Under the pieces are notes generated by a model that saw only the letters and a program-made list of their open reading frames with translations, made no database searches and was not told where the DNA came from. Positions 21,208 through 29,637 of a DNA stretch of 64,000 nt are shown here, in pieces. Source of the DNA: Asparagopsis taxiformis (lineage: Eukaryota; Rhodophyta; Florideophyceae; Bonnemaisoniales; Bonnemaisoniaceae); assembly GCA_030407315.1 (NCBI GenBank), contig JALQPE010000883.1:1-64000 (forward strand), read 5' to 3'. How positions within the stretch are numbered: the stretch's first letter is position 1; the number at the start of each line of letters is the position of its first letter. A program made the position numbers and the translations under genes.

Positions 21208-21924
21208 TTAAGTTGAATGCCCTTCACGTTTGGGTAAATCTTTCCTCACACAGGAATTATTAGGACCATCAAGTCTGTTTGGTAGCCATCCCTTGACAGT
21301 TCTTCCGCGTTCCACATCTACCAATACTCTTCGACCGTCAATCCTCCTACCATTCGCTTCTCTATACGCGCGCTTCAAGTCGCGCTCACGTTCAAATTCC
21401 ACAAATGCATATCCGCGTGGTAATCCCTCGCGATCCTTGGGCATGACTACGGACTTCACAGGGCCAAAAGTTTCAAATTCATCTTGAAGACGGTACTCAA
21501 GTGTGGTGTAGGGGAAATTGGTGACGAACAATGTCTTGAATGCGTCTTCTGTTTTCGTGGTACCATCCTTTTCTTCGTGTGGATTCCACTGTTTCCGACC
21601 TTCACTCACAACCTTCTGGACGTGATCTAGTTTATCTTTCCGAGCTTTATGCCTTCGTTGCGCAGGGGTGACAAACTTGGCTGGTTTGGTGTTTTCCAAT
21701 TTTTCAGAGCTTTCCTTTCCATTGTCTTTGCCAGAGTCTTCAAATCGTGAGACGTAGGCTGCAATTCCAGCCATGGGTCGCAGGGGCCTCTTACGCGGGG
21801 GTGGTTTGAACTCTATTGGTTTTCTTGGCGCGAAGAGTTCAATGATTTGTTTTGGGAAGCGAAAACGCTGCTGGCCGCTATACGCTGGCCTGTTTCGGTT
21901 TCCCGCATGAGGTCCCGGAGTCAT
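21208..21924 (-). CDS. SNRNP70: U1 snRNP 70 kDa protein
   Basis: The protein has 238 residues with ATG at 21922-21924. The N-terminal U1-70K motif is seen as IIELFAPRKPIEFKPPPRKR, followed by a helix rich in Lys/Glu and one RRM (about 130-210) with RNP2 LFVTNF and RNP1 RGYAFVEF. The C-terminus GRTVKGWLPNRLDGP matches the segment after the RRM. It binds U1 snRNA stem-loop I and takes part in 5' splice-site recognition. The long RS/RE-rich tail of animal and plant U1-70K is missing, as in other intron-poor lineages. The start codon is only 81 bp from the copia insertion, so its promoter has been displaced. Confidence 0.93.
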   Translation of the reverse strand: MTPGPHAGNRNRPAYSGQQRFRFPKQIIELFAPRKPIEFKPPPRKRPLRPMAGIAAYVSRFEDSGKDNGKESSEKLENTKPAKFVTPAQRRHKARKDKLDHVQKVVSEGRKQWNPHEEKDGTTKTEDAFKTLFVTNFPYTTLEYRLQDEFETFGPVKSVVMPKDREGLPRGYAFVEFERERDLKRAYREANGRRIDGRRVLVDVERGRTVKGWLPNRLDGPNNSCVRKDLPKREGHST

Positions 21925-22005
21925 TGTGTGCAGACTCTACGAAGAACCCTGAACGCTTGAAGAAGACGTATTCGGATAAAAGCGACCGAGGAATCGAATG
22001 GAATG

Positions 22006-22187
22006 TGTTAGAAGGAGAATGAATCCTTACCTCTTTATTGCGTAAGTCTGTGATCTGCTATTATAGGTTTTGTTTGTTTCACTCTCGCCGGCGTCCCGGC
22101 GGTGCGTCGGACAGCTGTCTTTTGTTAGCATCCTGACTGATTTGGTCACTGCCTCTTGGCGACTTCTTGTTTGTTAGCATCCTGACA
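22006..22187 (-). repeat. 3' LTR of copia element (182 bp)
   Basis: It starts TGTCAGGATGCTAAC (element sense, at 22187, directly after the G-rich tract) and ends at 22006 in ...CTTCTAACA. It matches the 5' LTR throughout but has about 49 extra bp near its start (about 22138-22187), which carry a second copy of CAGGATGCTAACAAA. The ORF stop codon lies inside this LTR (22079). Confidence 0.85.
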
Positions 22188-25100
22188 CGCCCCCTGTCGC
22201 CAAGGGGCGGTGAGCTAGTTTGGTCGTTGACGGGAGGGTTTAGGAGTTGTATAGATGTTGATATGCGCTGGAATGCGGGGTTCGAGAGTGGCTTTGTAAA
22301 TATGTCTGCTAACATTTCGTCCGTTGGTTTGTAGAGTAGCCTGATTTGTTGGTTGTTGATGTTGTCGATAATGTGGTGGTACCGTATGTCTATGAATTTG
22401 CGTCGTTTAGTTGGTGCCGTTTGTGTCGCGATTTGCAGTGCCGATTGTGAGTCGGTATATGTGGTGATGGCGTGCTGCTGCGGGATGATGCGGAGTTCTT
22501 TGAGTAGTCCAGCGATCCAGTTCGTTTGTCTGATTGTATCGGATATAGATATGAATTCTGCGTCGCATGTGCTGAGTGCAACGAGAGATTGTCGTTGGGA
22601 GGCCCAGTGGATGGGGGAACCGTGGAGTAGGTGTAATGAGCCTGAGATAGATTTTCTTGTGGTCTTGTCGTTAGCAAAATCTGCGTCGGCATAGGATATG
22701 AGTGGATCGTCGTGGGGTGTGGAGGGGAAGGAGATGCCGAGGGAGGGGGTATGTTTGAGGAAGCGGATAAGTCTCTTTAGATGCTTCCAGTGTCGCTGTG
22801 TCGGTTTGTGCGATGCGCGAGCGAGGGCGTTGATGAAGAATTGGAGCTCGGGGCGTGTGCAGTCCGTCAGGTATCGTAGCTCGCCGATGACTTCACGGTA
22901 AGTGGTGCATATTGTGTCGTCTTGGGGTTCGTCCGGGCCTGGCGGGGATAAGTCAATTCCATCGGAGTACAGCCTTTCTATTGGTTTGGCGTCGGTCATA
23001 TTCGTTTTGGAGACGACGGAGCGTATGATATGCGGTTGGGCTATGTGAACTCCTTGCGGGGTTTGTGTAATATGCCAGTTGAGGTAGCGGGACGGAAAGC
23101 CAAGCCGTTTCACGCTGTATTTTGTGCAAAGCGTCTGGTGTAGTTCGTCCAGTAGAGGTTGGTGCGTCGCGCAAGCCAGGAAATCGTCAATTGTCATTGC
23201 TACGAAAATGTATCCGGTGGGTGTGAATTTTGTGAAGCAGCAGGGGTCGGACTTTAGCTGTGTGAAGTTGTGGGTAGTGAGGAAATCGCGGGCGCCGTCG
23301 CAAAATATGCGGCCGCCTTGCCTTGTTCCATAGAGGTTCCTTTCCAGTGTACCTGCTGGTTCTGGGTGTTTGAGTGAGCCGTCGAAGAGGGGGTGCTGCT
23401 TTATGAATACGGGGGTTTTGTGTGAAAATGGTTCGTGTAGGTACGCTGACGTGATGTCGAAGTGCTCTATGGGTATGCGGTGAGCAGATGCGTGGCAGAG
23501 CAGCAGCCGGATTGTGGTTTTGTCTGCCGTGAATGTAGCCGTTGTGGCCGGGTCGAAGTGGGTGTGTGGGAGCATCATGTCGCCACGGACGGCGCATCGA
23601 GCCTTCCGTTCTATGATTTTGTCATTGTTATCTCGCTTGTACCTGTACGTCATTGTGAGGGGAATGGGCTTGGCGTTGGGTGGAATCAGGTGACGGGGTG
23701 TCCATTTGATGGCTTGCATGTTATCGAGTTTCTGTAATTCAGCGTCGTGTGCTTCCGCCCATTCTATTGCGTCTGGGTATTTTTGAGCGCTGCGATGTGA
23801 TTTTGGGGCGGGCGTGTGGGCTGATATTGCGGAAGGTATGGTTGCTCTTTGGTTGGTTGGTGTAATGGCTGTGAATATCATGGATGGGCGGTGGGAGGGG
23901 TCTTGGTCCGGGTAGTATGGGTGGAAGTTGAGTGCAGACATGTGTAGATCCTTGCCGGTGGTCAGATCTTGTGCCCTTATAGTATTGGTGTCTATGCCGT
24001 GAAGGTATCTGACTGTGATCGCACGCGGTTGTAGTTTCGTTTTGGGGGAAAGAACCGGGGCGTGACCGATTTGACCGAAGGCGAATAGGCGTTGGATGTC
24101 TGGTGGTGTTCCGTACCAATCGGTATGCGGGAGGCGGCCTGTGGTGGAATGGAGTGTGATGTTGCGTTTGAACGTGGAATCGTGCAAGGCGTCGTCCCAA
24201 AATGTGTCGTCTAACTGGCTGTGAGCCAAGTTTGCGCGAACTGCGTTGAGAAGTGTGCCGTTGATTCGTTCGGCGAGGCTGTTTTGTTCCGGCGTGTGAG
24301 GGACGGTTTTGATGTGAGTGATTCCGCGTTCGTGGAGTGCACTTGTGAGGGCCTGAGCGAGGTACTCTTTGGCGTTGTCTGTGCGAAGGAATCTTGGGTA
24401 GGTTCCATGAATGTTATGTACGTGCTCCAAGTATTGTATAGTGAGCTGAGGGATGTGAGAGCGGTCTGGAATCGTGTATGTGGTCATGTGTCGTGATTTT
24501 GTGTCGACGAATGTGAGGATGTAACGGTTGCCGTGCCTGGATGTAGGTGTGAGTGGTCCACAGACGTCGGAAGAGATATGTTGACCAAGTTGGTGTGTGT
24601 GCGTGGTCGGTTTATGGGGGGCTTTGCGGATTTTTGCTATTGCGCAAGCACTGCAGGTGAATTTAGGTTGGGCCGTGTCGTCGTTGTTCGCGAGTACGGG
24701 TAGCATGCGGTGCTCGCACATTTTTTGGATGGTTTGGGGATTGGCGTGTGCCAGTTGTAGGTGTAAGTCGCGGTGAGACGTTGTCGTCGGTGTGGGTGAC
24801 GGTGTGGTGGGAGCGGGTGGTGTGGGATGGGGTGGGTGCGTTGCCGCTCTGTGTTTGGGTAGTTTGGGGGATGTTATTTTGCGTGTGAAAAGGGGGGGTA
24901 GGGTTTGGCGGGGCTTGTGTGGTGTGTGCTGTTGTTTTGGTGCGCTTGGTGCGGCAGGAGGTGTAACTTGTGGTGTTCTAGTTGGTGGGGGGTGAGCTGG
25001 GGGTGGCACAATACCGCTGAGGATTGGTTGTGGAGGTGGTGGCGGGGGAGGTTGGTACGTTTTTGGGGGAGCGGCTACTGTGGGTGGTGAGGGTTTGGGA

Positions 25101-26509
25101 CGGGGAAGAGGTGGTTTTGTTCGCCATGGTCGATCCCATTGTATTTTCTTCTTGCTCCTTGTGTTTTGAGCTGGGGTGTCCGGGATGGGTTGACGTGAGT
25201 TGATGGAGGAATTCGTGGCTGAGTGCTGTGGGGAGGGGGGAGGTGTATTTCGGGTCGTTCTGGCCGTGTGACACGTGGGTTGAGTGACCTCGCGGAAGGT
25301 GTAGAGGCCGTTATGGAAGTCCGCAAGTTTTATTTGAGTTCGGCTTCCATGTGGGCGGAGGTAAGCCGCTTCAGGGGTGAAGGTAACGTTGCCGTGGTTG
25401 GCTGCTATTGAGTGAACGGCAAGTAGGTTGTGGCCGATGGAAGGGGAGCATACGGCATTAGGTAAGTGAAGCGTCGTGTTCCTCGCTTGTATCTGTATGG
25501 GTCCGGTGTGGGTGATGGGGTATAGGCGGTTAGCGGCTGTTTTGGTGAAGCGGTTGGGGCTGCATCGGGTCATGTTTGGTGTGGGCGATGTGACGTGGGA
25601 TGGGAGCGCTCCGGAGTCTAGTATGTATGACTTACCCGGTTCAGATACATCGATAGTATTGTGGGGGTCCGTGAGAGACTCCAGGTCTACAGACAGGCGT
25701 TCAGGGGCGACGTGCGTGACATTGTGTGCGAACGGCTTGTGGTCGATTGCCTTTAGTGGTCGACGAAGTGTGTTGGGGTGTCTGGGGCGTGTTCGGCACT
25801 CTTGTGTGTTGTGTGTATGCGAGCGATGGTATGTGCACCATTTGGTGGGCGGATTGCGTCTGGGGTAGCGAGGGGTGGGGAACGCCGGGGGGAGTAGTGC
25901 CTGTGTGTGCGTTCGCTGCGGAATTGGTGTGCGGTTTTTTATGTTCGCTTCCATGCGTCGCAGGCGTATGACGACATCGGAGATGTGTGTGGGGGGGTCT
26001 AATGTGAGTAGATCGTGTGCTATGCGGTAGTCGAGGTTGTTACGTAGGCCCAGGAGTAAGAACTTGATCGTGGTGGATTCGGAATCGATGCCGGGGTAAT
26101 TGGCGTTGCGCATCTCTATGCGCATGGCGTCGTGTTCGCTGAGGTACGTGTCGAGATCCATGTCTGCGGTGAGGGTAATAGATCTTGCACGTTCTTCTAG
26201 AAGTGCGTGCGGTAGTGAGGTTGATTCTCGAAGGTGGTTCAGGATCTGTGATGCGAGCAGGTGAGGTGGTGAGGCGAGTGTGTCGTCTGATAGGCGTGTT
26301 GCGATGGATTCCGGTGTGCTGGATAGGATTATGAGGCTCAGTTTTTCTTGTTCCAATTTGAATTTGGCGAATTCTTCCGGGTCGGCAGGCGCTGTGGTGC
26401 TGGGATCTAGGTGCTGGGCGAGGCCTAGGTCTGCAGCGAGGGCCTGAAGGGTCCGTTTCCAGAAGCGTTGATTCGCGGGGGACAGTGTGGGGAGGCGAGC
26501 GGAGTCCAT
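22079..26509 (-). CDS. Copia gag-pol polyprotein
   Basis: The protein has 1476 residues in one uninterrupted frame, ATG at 26507-26509. Order: gag-like helical region (1-190), a zinc-knuckle-like WCTYHRSHTHNTQEC (about 222), aspartic protease YILDSGALPSHVT (about 295), a long Pro/Thr/Ser-rich linker (about 430-590), an integrase HHCC zinc motif (LQLAHANPQT ... CSACA, about 605-660), DDE core (SSDVCGP ... RTDNAKEY ... ERINGT), reverse transcriptase with HFDITSAYLH and the MTIDDFLA catalytic pair (IDD in place of the usual VDD), and RNase H (YADADFA ... STCDAEF ... YTDSQSA). The order PR-IN-RT-RH is diagnostic of Ty1/copia. No gag-pol frameshift is needed. The last residues are read through into the LTR. 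Confidence 0.95.
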   Translation of the reverse strand: MDSARLPTLSPANQRFWKRTLQALAADLGLAQHLDPSTTAPADPEEFAKFKLEQEKLSLIILSSTPESIATRLSDDTLASPPHLLASQILNHLRESTSLPHALLEERARSITLTADMDLDTYLSEHDAMRIEMRNANYPGIDSESTTIKFLLLGLRNNLDYRIAHDLLTLDPPTHISDVVIRLRRMEANIKNRTPIPQRTHTQALLPPAFPTPRYPRRNPPTKWCTYHRSHTHNTQECRTRPRHPNTLRRPLKAIDHKPFAHNVTHVAPERLSVDLESLTDPHNTIDVSEPGKSYILDSGALPSHVTSPTPNMTRCSPNRFTKTAANRLYPITHTGPIQIQARNTTLHLPNAVCSPSIGHNLLAVHSIAANHGNVTFTPEAAYLRPHGSRTQIKLADFHNGLYTFREVTQPTCHTARTTRNTPPPSPQHSATNSSINSRQPIPDTPAQNTRSKKKIQWDRPWRTKPPLPRPKPSPPTVAAPPKTYQPPPPPPPQPILSGIVPPPAHPPPTRTPQVTPPAAPSAPKQQHTPHKPRQTLPPLFTRKITSPKLPKHRAATHPPHPTPPAPTTPSPTPTTTSHRDLHLQLAHANPQTIQKMCEHRMLPVLANNDDTAQPKFTCSACAIAKIRKAPHKPTTHTHQLGQHISSDVCGPLTPTSRHGNRYILTFVDTKSRHMTTYTIPDRSHIPQLTIQYLEHVHNIHGTYPRFLRTDNAKEYLAQALTSALHERGITHIKTVPHTPEQNSLAERINGTLLNAVRANLAHSQLDDTFWDDALHDSTFKRNITLHSTTGRLPHTDWYGTPPDIQRLFAFGQIGHAPVLSPKTKLQPRAITVRYLHGIDTNTIRAQDLTTGKDLHMSALNFHPYYPDQDPSHRPSMIFTAITPTNQRATIPSAISAHTPAPKSHRSAQKYPDAIEWAEAHDAELQKLDNMQAIKWTPRHLIPPNAKPIPLTMTYRYKRDNNDKIIERKARCAVRGDMMLPHTHFDPATTATFTADKTTIRLLLCHASAHRIPIEHFDITSAYLHEPFSHKTPVFIKQHPLFDGSLKHPEPAGTLERNLYGTRQGGRIFCDGARDFLTTHNFTQLKSDPCCFTKFTPTGYIFVAMTIDDFLACATHQPLLDELHQTLCTKYSVKRLGFPSRYLNWHITQTPQGVHIAQPHIIRSVVSKTNMTDAKPIERLYSDGIDLSPPGPDEPQDDTICTTYREVIGELRYLTDCTRPELQFFINALARASHKPTQRHWKHLKRLIRFLKHTPSLGISFPSTPHDDPLISYADADFANDKTTRKSISGSLHLLHGSPIHWASQRQSLVALSTCDAEFISISDTIRQTNWIAGLLKELRIIPQQHAITTYTDSQSALQIATQTAPTKRRKFIDIRYHHIIDNINNQQIRLLYKPTDEMLADIFTKPLSNPAFQRISTSIQLLNPPVNDQTSSPPLGDRGRVRMLTNKKSPRGSDQISQDANKRQLSDAPPGRRRE
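22188..22199 (-). promoter_or_regulatory. Polypurine-like tract before 3' LTR
   Basis: Element-sense GACAGGGGGCG lies immediately upstream of the TGTCAGG that starts the 3' LTR. It is the expected place for plus-strand priming and supports the 182-bp reading of the 3' LTR. Confidence 0.5.
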
Positions 26510-26584
26510 TGTTGTCGCGGGTGGGTCGTCGCGAGATGAGAAAGGGTGTGTAGGGTGATCGTGAGTCGCAGTGGGCGGGAATTA

Positions 26585-26594
26585 GCCCATAACC
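26585..26594 (-). promoter_or_regulatory. Primer-binding site (half-tRNA initiator Met type)
   Basis: Directly after the 5' LTR, element-sense GGTTATGGGC. This is complementary to the anticodon loop/stem of initiator tRNA-Met (..GCCCATAACC..), the unusual internal primer used by Drosophila copia, rather than to a tRNA 3' end. Confidence 0.7.
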
Positions 26595-26727
26595 TGTTAG
26601 AAGGAGAATGAATCCTTACCTCTTTATTGCGTAAGTCTGTGATCTGCTATTATAGGTTTTGTTTGTTTCACTCTCGCCGGCGTCCCGGCGGTGCGTCGGA
26701 CAGCTGTCTTTTGTTAGCATCCTGACA
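26595..26727 (-). repeat. 5' LTR of copia element (133 bp)
   Basis: Element-sense TGTCAGGATGC...CTAACA, bounded by TG...CA. Matches 22006-22138 almost base for base; the last position differs (A here, T at 22138 on the window strand). Confidence 0.92.
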
Positions 26728-26931
26728 GAATGTATTGAAGCGCAGCAAACTACAGAAACAATTTTTTTCGAGTTTTCCAATTTTTTCAAAAAGTTTCGTT
26801 GCATCAGCATGTGTAGAAATTTGAAAATTCAAATTTGCGCTACTGGCGCGGCAAGTCGCATCTTGTTTAATCCCGAGTATCAAACCCATCCCGATAACGC
26901 ATCAACTTATCTCTTGTTCAGCATAAACAAA

Positions 26932-27993
26932 ATGGCTGCTGCAACAGAACGACTCAACACATATTCGAAATCGCTCAGTGAGGATGAAGCCCTCGAACTT
27001 TCGTATCCCGAATTGCTGCGCAACGACGAAGAGGCATCTACCGATGACGTATCCGTCGACCTACTCATCCACACCAAAATGCAGCAATTACGCCTTCTAA
27101 AATTCGAACTAATCGAAAAACGAACCCGAGAACTTTTCATGCAAAGCGTTCTTTCAGCGCCATCCGCATTCAACTCCATTCCATCCACACAGGAAGCAGC
27201 TGCGCTGGAATTTGAAGTCGCACAGGCCAAGGCAGAACTGCGTAAAACGAAAGCTTCCAGATCTTCTGAGGAAGAGCAACTCCAAAACATTGCGTCTCAG
27301 GTTGGTTCGCTCGGACAAGAACGCGAGCAAATGCATGACATGCTTCAGCGGAGTATTGCAGATGCAAAGGCGGCGGCGCGGTTGAAGATGGTTAACGATA
27401 TTCTCGATTCCGGCGATGAACAGCAGTTAGTGTCGCTTGTGAATGATGTTGAAGATTTAGACTCGGAATGTTGTAAGGCTACAACACGAGTTTTGCAAGA
27501 TATGAAGGCACAGTTACAACGGGAGACTGCGGCACAGACTGCCGTTGACGAATCTCTCAAGGCGGAAGTCGGTTCTCTCGATACCGAAGTGCGAAAACTG
27601 GAAGAAAAGGAGAAAGCGCTCAAGGCTCGCATATCCAAAGTCGAGCACGAGAATGCCGATGCCGTTCAATTGCGACATGAATGCATGTTACAAAAGAATC
27701 TTGGAGAGATGTTGGCCGCTCTCACTGGAGTACGAATCGCCAAGGTCGAAGAACGTTCGGTTTCATTCGAAATTTGCGCACGACTTCACGCCCTACGTCA
27801 CGGCAAACGCGACTTGCTGCCGAGTACCCATCGGCTTGAAGTTTCACTAGACGAAAGCGTGAGTGAATCAGCTGCAGTGGTGACGATGGCGCTCCACCCA
27901 CCCGACGTGGATATCTCCGACCTGTATCAAGATTTATCATATACGCTTGCAAGAGCTGTTCAGATCGTATACACCAGATTGCTTTTGCTTTGA
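26932..27993 (+). CDS. Coiled-coil protein, possible Sos7/ZWINT-like kinetochore subunit
   Basis: The protein has 353 residues with ATG at 26932 (MAAATERLNTYSKSL). A helix MQQLRLLKFELIEKRTRELF (about 46-65) resembles the LKF-x2-(I/L)E-x2-T(K/R)E-x-F motif of Sos7/Kre28/ZWINT kinetochore proteins. A long heptad coiled coil follows (about 90-250), then a small globular end (GEMLAALTGVRIAKVEERSV ... ALHPPDVDISDL) that could be an RWD-like domain. In the KNL1 complex such proteins bind Spc7/KNL1. The assignment rests on short motifs; another coiled-coil protein is possible. The copia 5' LTR ends 205 bp before the start codon. Confidence 0.5.
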   Translation: MAAATERLNTYSKSLSEDEALELSYPELLRNDEEASTDDVSVDLLIHTKMQQLRLLKFELIEKRTRELFMQSVLSAPSAFNSIPSTQEAAALEFEVAQAKAELRKTKASRSSEEEQLQNIASQVGSLGQEREQMHDMLQRSIADAKAAARLKMVNDILDSGDEQQLVSLVNDVEDLDSECCKATTRVLQDMKAQLQRETAAQTAVDESLKAEVGSLDTEVRKLEEKEKALKARISKVEHENADAVQLRHECMLQKNLGEMLAALTGVRIAKVEERSVSFEICARLHALRHGKRDLLPSTHRLEVSLDESVSESAAVVTMALHPPDVDISDLYQDLSYTLARAVQIVYTRLLLL

Positions 27994-28065
27994 ACAAGTT
28001 TTATCAAGATAACACTCTACCAAGCAACCGAACTATGATTGTCACATCACATCGCTGCAAGCTAC

Positions 28066-28971
28066 TCATGCACCAACGAAGCTGCTAAGAAGTCTATCAA
28101 TAATTGCTCCGCGTCCATCTGCATGATGCTTCTCCCAAGATTTGAATTGCGACTTGCCGCGCCATCCACCATACCTTGTAATCCATCTCTTGATACACGC
28201 GTCGTCGTTCATCCAACGAGCGAATATGTAAATGAAGACAGCCTTGTCATCCTTTGCAAAAGCACTCAGTTCTGCAACGACTGAGTTCTCTAGCCCGGAG
28301 ATTTTATAATCAGGAACTGAGTCCTCTACTTCCTTGACGATTGCTGTTACCATTTCCATGGTGTCCAGAATAAAGTGGATTAATTGGGAGAGCTTTTCAA
28401 TCAGCTTATCAATTTGCTCGTTGTTGGCTGATGTTTCCACCGCAACTAGAGCGCGCTCGGCTGCACGAATCACAATCTCTGTTGAAAACGAAAATCGATC
28501 GAGGATTGACTTTTTCTTCCGTTGTAGAGCATTCATTCGTTTCAGGTTTTCTGTACTCTTCAGATACTTGCAACCAGCGTCCACAACTGTATTTACTAGA
28601 TCTCCGTCTTGTTCAGACATAAAAAACATCAACTGGAGGAACACTTTCCACCATGCGGAGATATCACGATGGATATTCTCCCATCTTTCTCCTGTAGAAT
28701 TTCCAATCGAGTGCTCTATTTCGTTTTCAAGACATGGAATTACTGTCGTAACTAGATCGGCAATCTCTCTTTTCATCGCATTGTGTTCTAAAGCTAAAAC
28801 ATTTGAACATTGCCCGTCCTTCTTGAATTGATAACTTTCAAGCTTAAGCTTTGGATACGACTCGAGATGTTTCTCTAGAACTGGCAAATAGAGCGGAACA
28901 GCTTTTCCATCATCCTTCTTTTCTTTTGCAGGGCTCCCCCTATTCGATTCTGCATATTCCTCTTTACCCAT
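28066..28971 (-). CDS. Hemerythrin-like (degenerate) protein, paralogue A
   Basis: The protein has 301 residues with ATG at 28969-28971 and an all-helical prediction. SNVLALEHNAMKREIADL resembles the first helix of hemerythrin/HHE domains (H-x3-R-x-E), and DISAWWKVFLQLMFF the next helix. However, the usual HH-x2-E-x2 iron-ligand block is replaced by FFMSEQDGDL, so iron binding is doubtful. The C-terminus has W-x3-RYGGW and ends in a basic, Trp-containing segment. It is clearly related to the protein at 29638-30750, with the two genes head to head. Function unknown. Confidence 0.5.
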   Translation of the reverse strand: MGKEEYAESNRGSPAKEKKDDGKAVPLYLPVLEKHLESYPKLKLESYQFKKDGQCSNVLALEHNAMKREIADLVTTVIPCLENEIEHSIGNSTGERWENIHRDISAWWKVFLQLMFFMSEQDGDLVNTVVDAGCKYLKSTENLKRMNALQRKKKSILDRFSFSTEIVIRAAERALVAVETSANNEQIDKLIEKLSQLIHFILDTMEMVTAIVKEVEDSVPDYKISGLENSVVAELSAFAKDDKAVFIYIFARWMNDDACIKRWITRYGGWRGKSQFKSWEKHHADGRGAIIDRLLSSFVGA

Positions 28972-29637
28972 TGCAGCTCACAAGTTTTCGCTAACTCAAC
29001 TGATATTGCAAGAGAGTTAACTTTCAGAGCCTTGAGGTACCCTTCGAAATGTGAAGATCTGTTCTGCGCTTGTCAAATTTGCTGGATACAGTCAACGTTC
29101 CAAGGCATATTCCCACAGTTTATAACGAGAGATGGATGGTCGGACATCATGGCTAAAGTTTCCATCTACTCATTGACATTTTTTCTGTGCAGATGAAACA
29201 GATGTGTTTATTCTCGAGGAATTGAAAATTGCGTGTGCTCATGAGATTGATCGGATACGCAGTTCAACAAGAGCAGAATATACTATTTGGTTGCTGGTAT
29301 CTTCATGTCTATTCCTTTCAGAACTTTAAAATACCATCTGAATCAATCAGAGTCCATATGCGGTGCAGCAATTTTGGCAATTGTATCTCCGATGGCCAAC
29401 TTTTTTTGTTGAATTCAGTGCAAACTGACGTTTGTAAGAGTCCGGTTCTCTTCGTTTCACTGATACTCTGCGACTGTGATGTCATTCGCACGAACATGAC
29501 GAGTGAAATTATGATTGGGTTTCTCTGACTGTTCATGAACCAGAGTAAACCTTGACCAATTCTAGATGCGAATCTTCTGAAGTGGTCAATGATGAACACA
29601 ACTGTAGGATTGTACATCAACTCACGTTATCTTTCAC
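28972..29637. other. Divergent intergenic region between paralogues
   Basis: 666 bp, AT-rich. A 99-codon open frame (29229-29528, plus) has no recognised domain. It probably holds the promoters of both paralogues. Confidence 0.45.

Larger units (their letters stand above)
22001..26732 (-). mobile_element. Ty1/copia LTR retrotransposon, full length, with 5-bp TSD
   Basis: The complete element runs 22006-26727 between direct repeats GAATG (22001-22005 and 26728-26732). It has short LTRs, one intact 1476-codon gag-pol ORF, a primer-binding site next to the 5' LTR and a G-rich tract next to the 3' LTR. Element sense is the minus strand. It sits in the former divergent promoter between U1-70K and the coiled-coil gene. 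Intact ORF, TSD and near-identical shared LTR sequence suggest recent insertion. Confidence 0.95.

Noticed and set aside
24792..25971. Plus-strand Gly/Trp/Val-rich frames across the copia element
   Set aside because: Antisense of the Pro/Thr-rich gag-pol linker.
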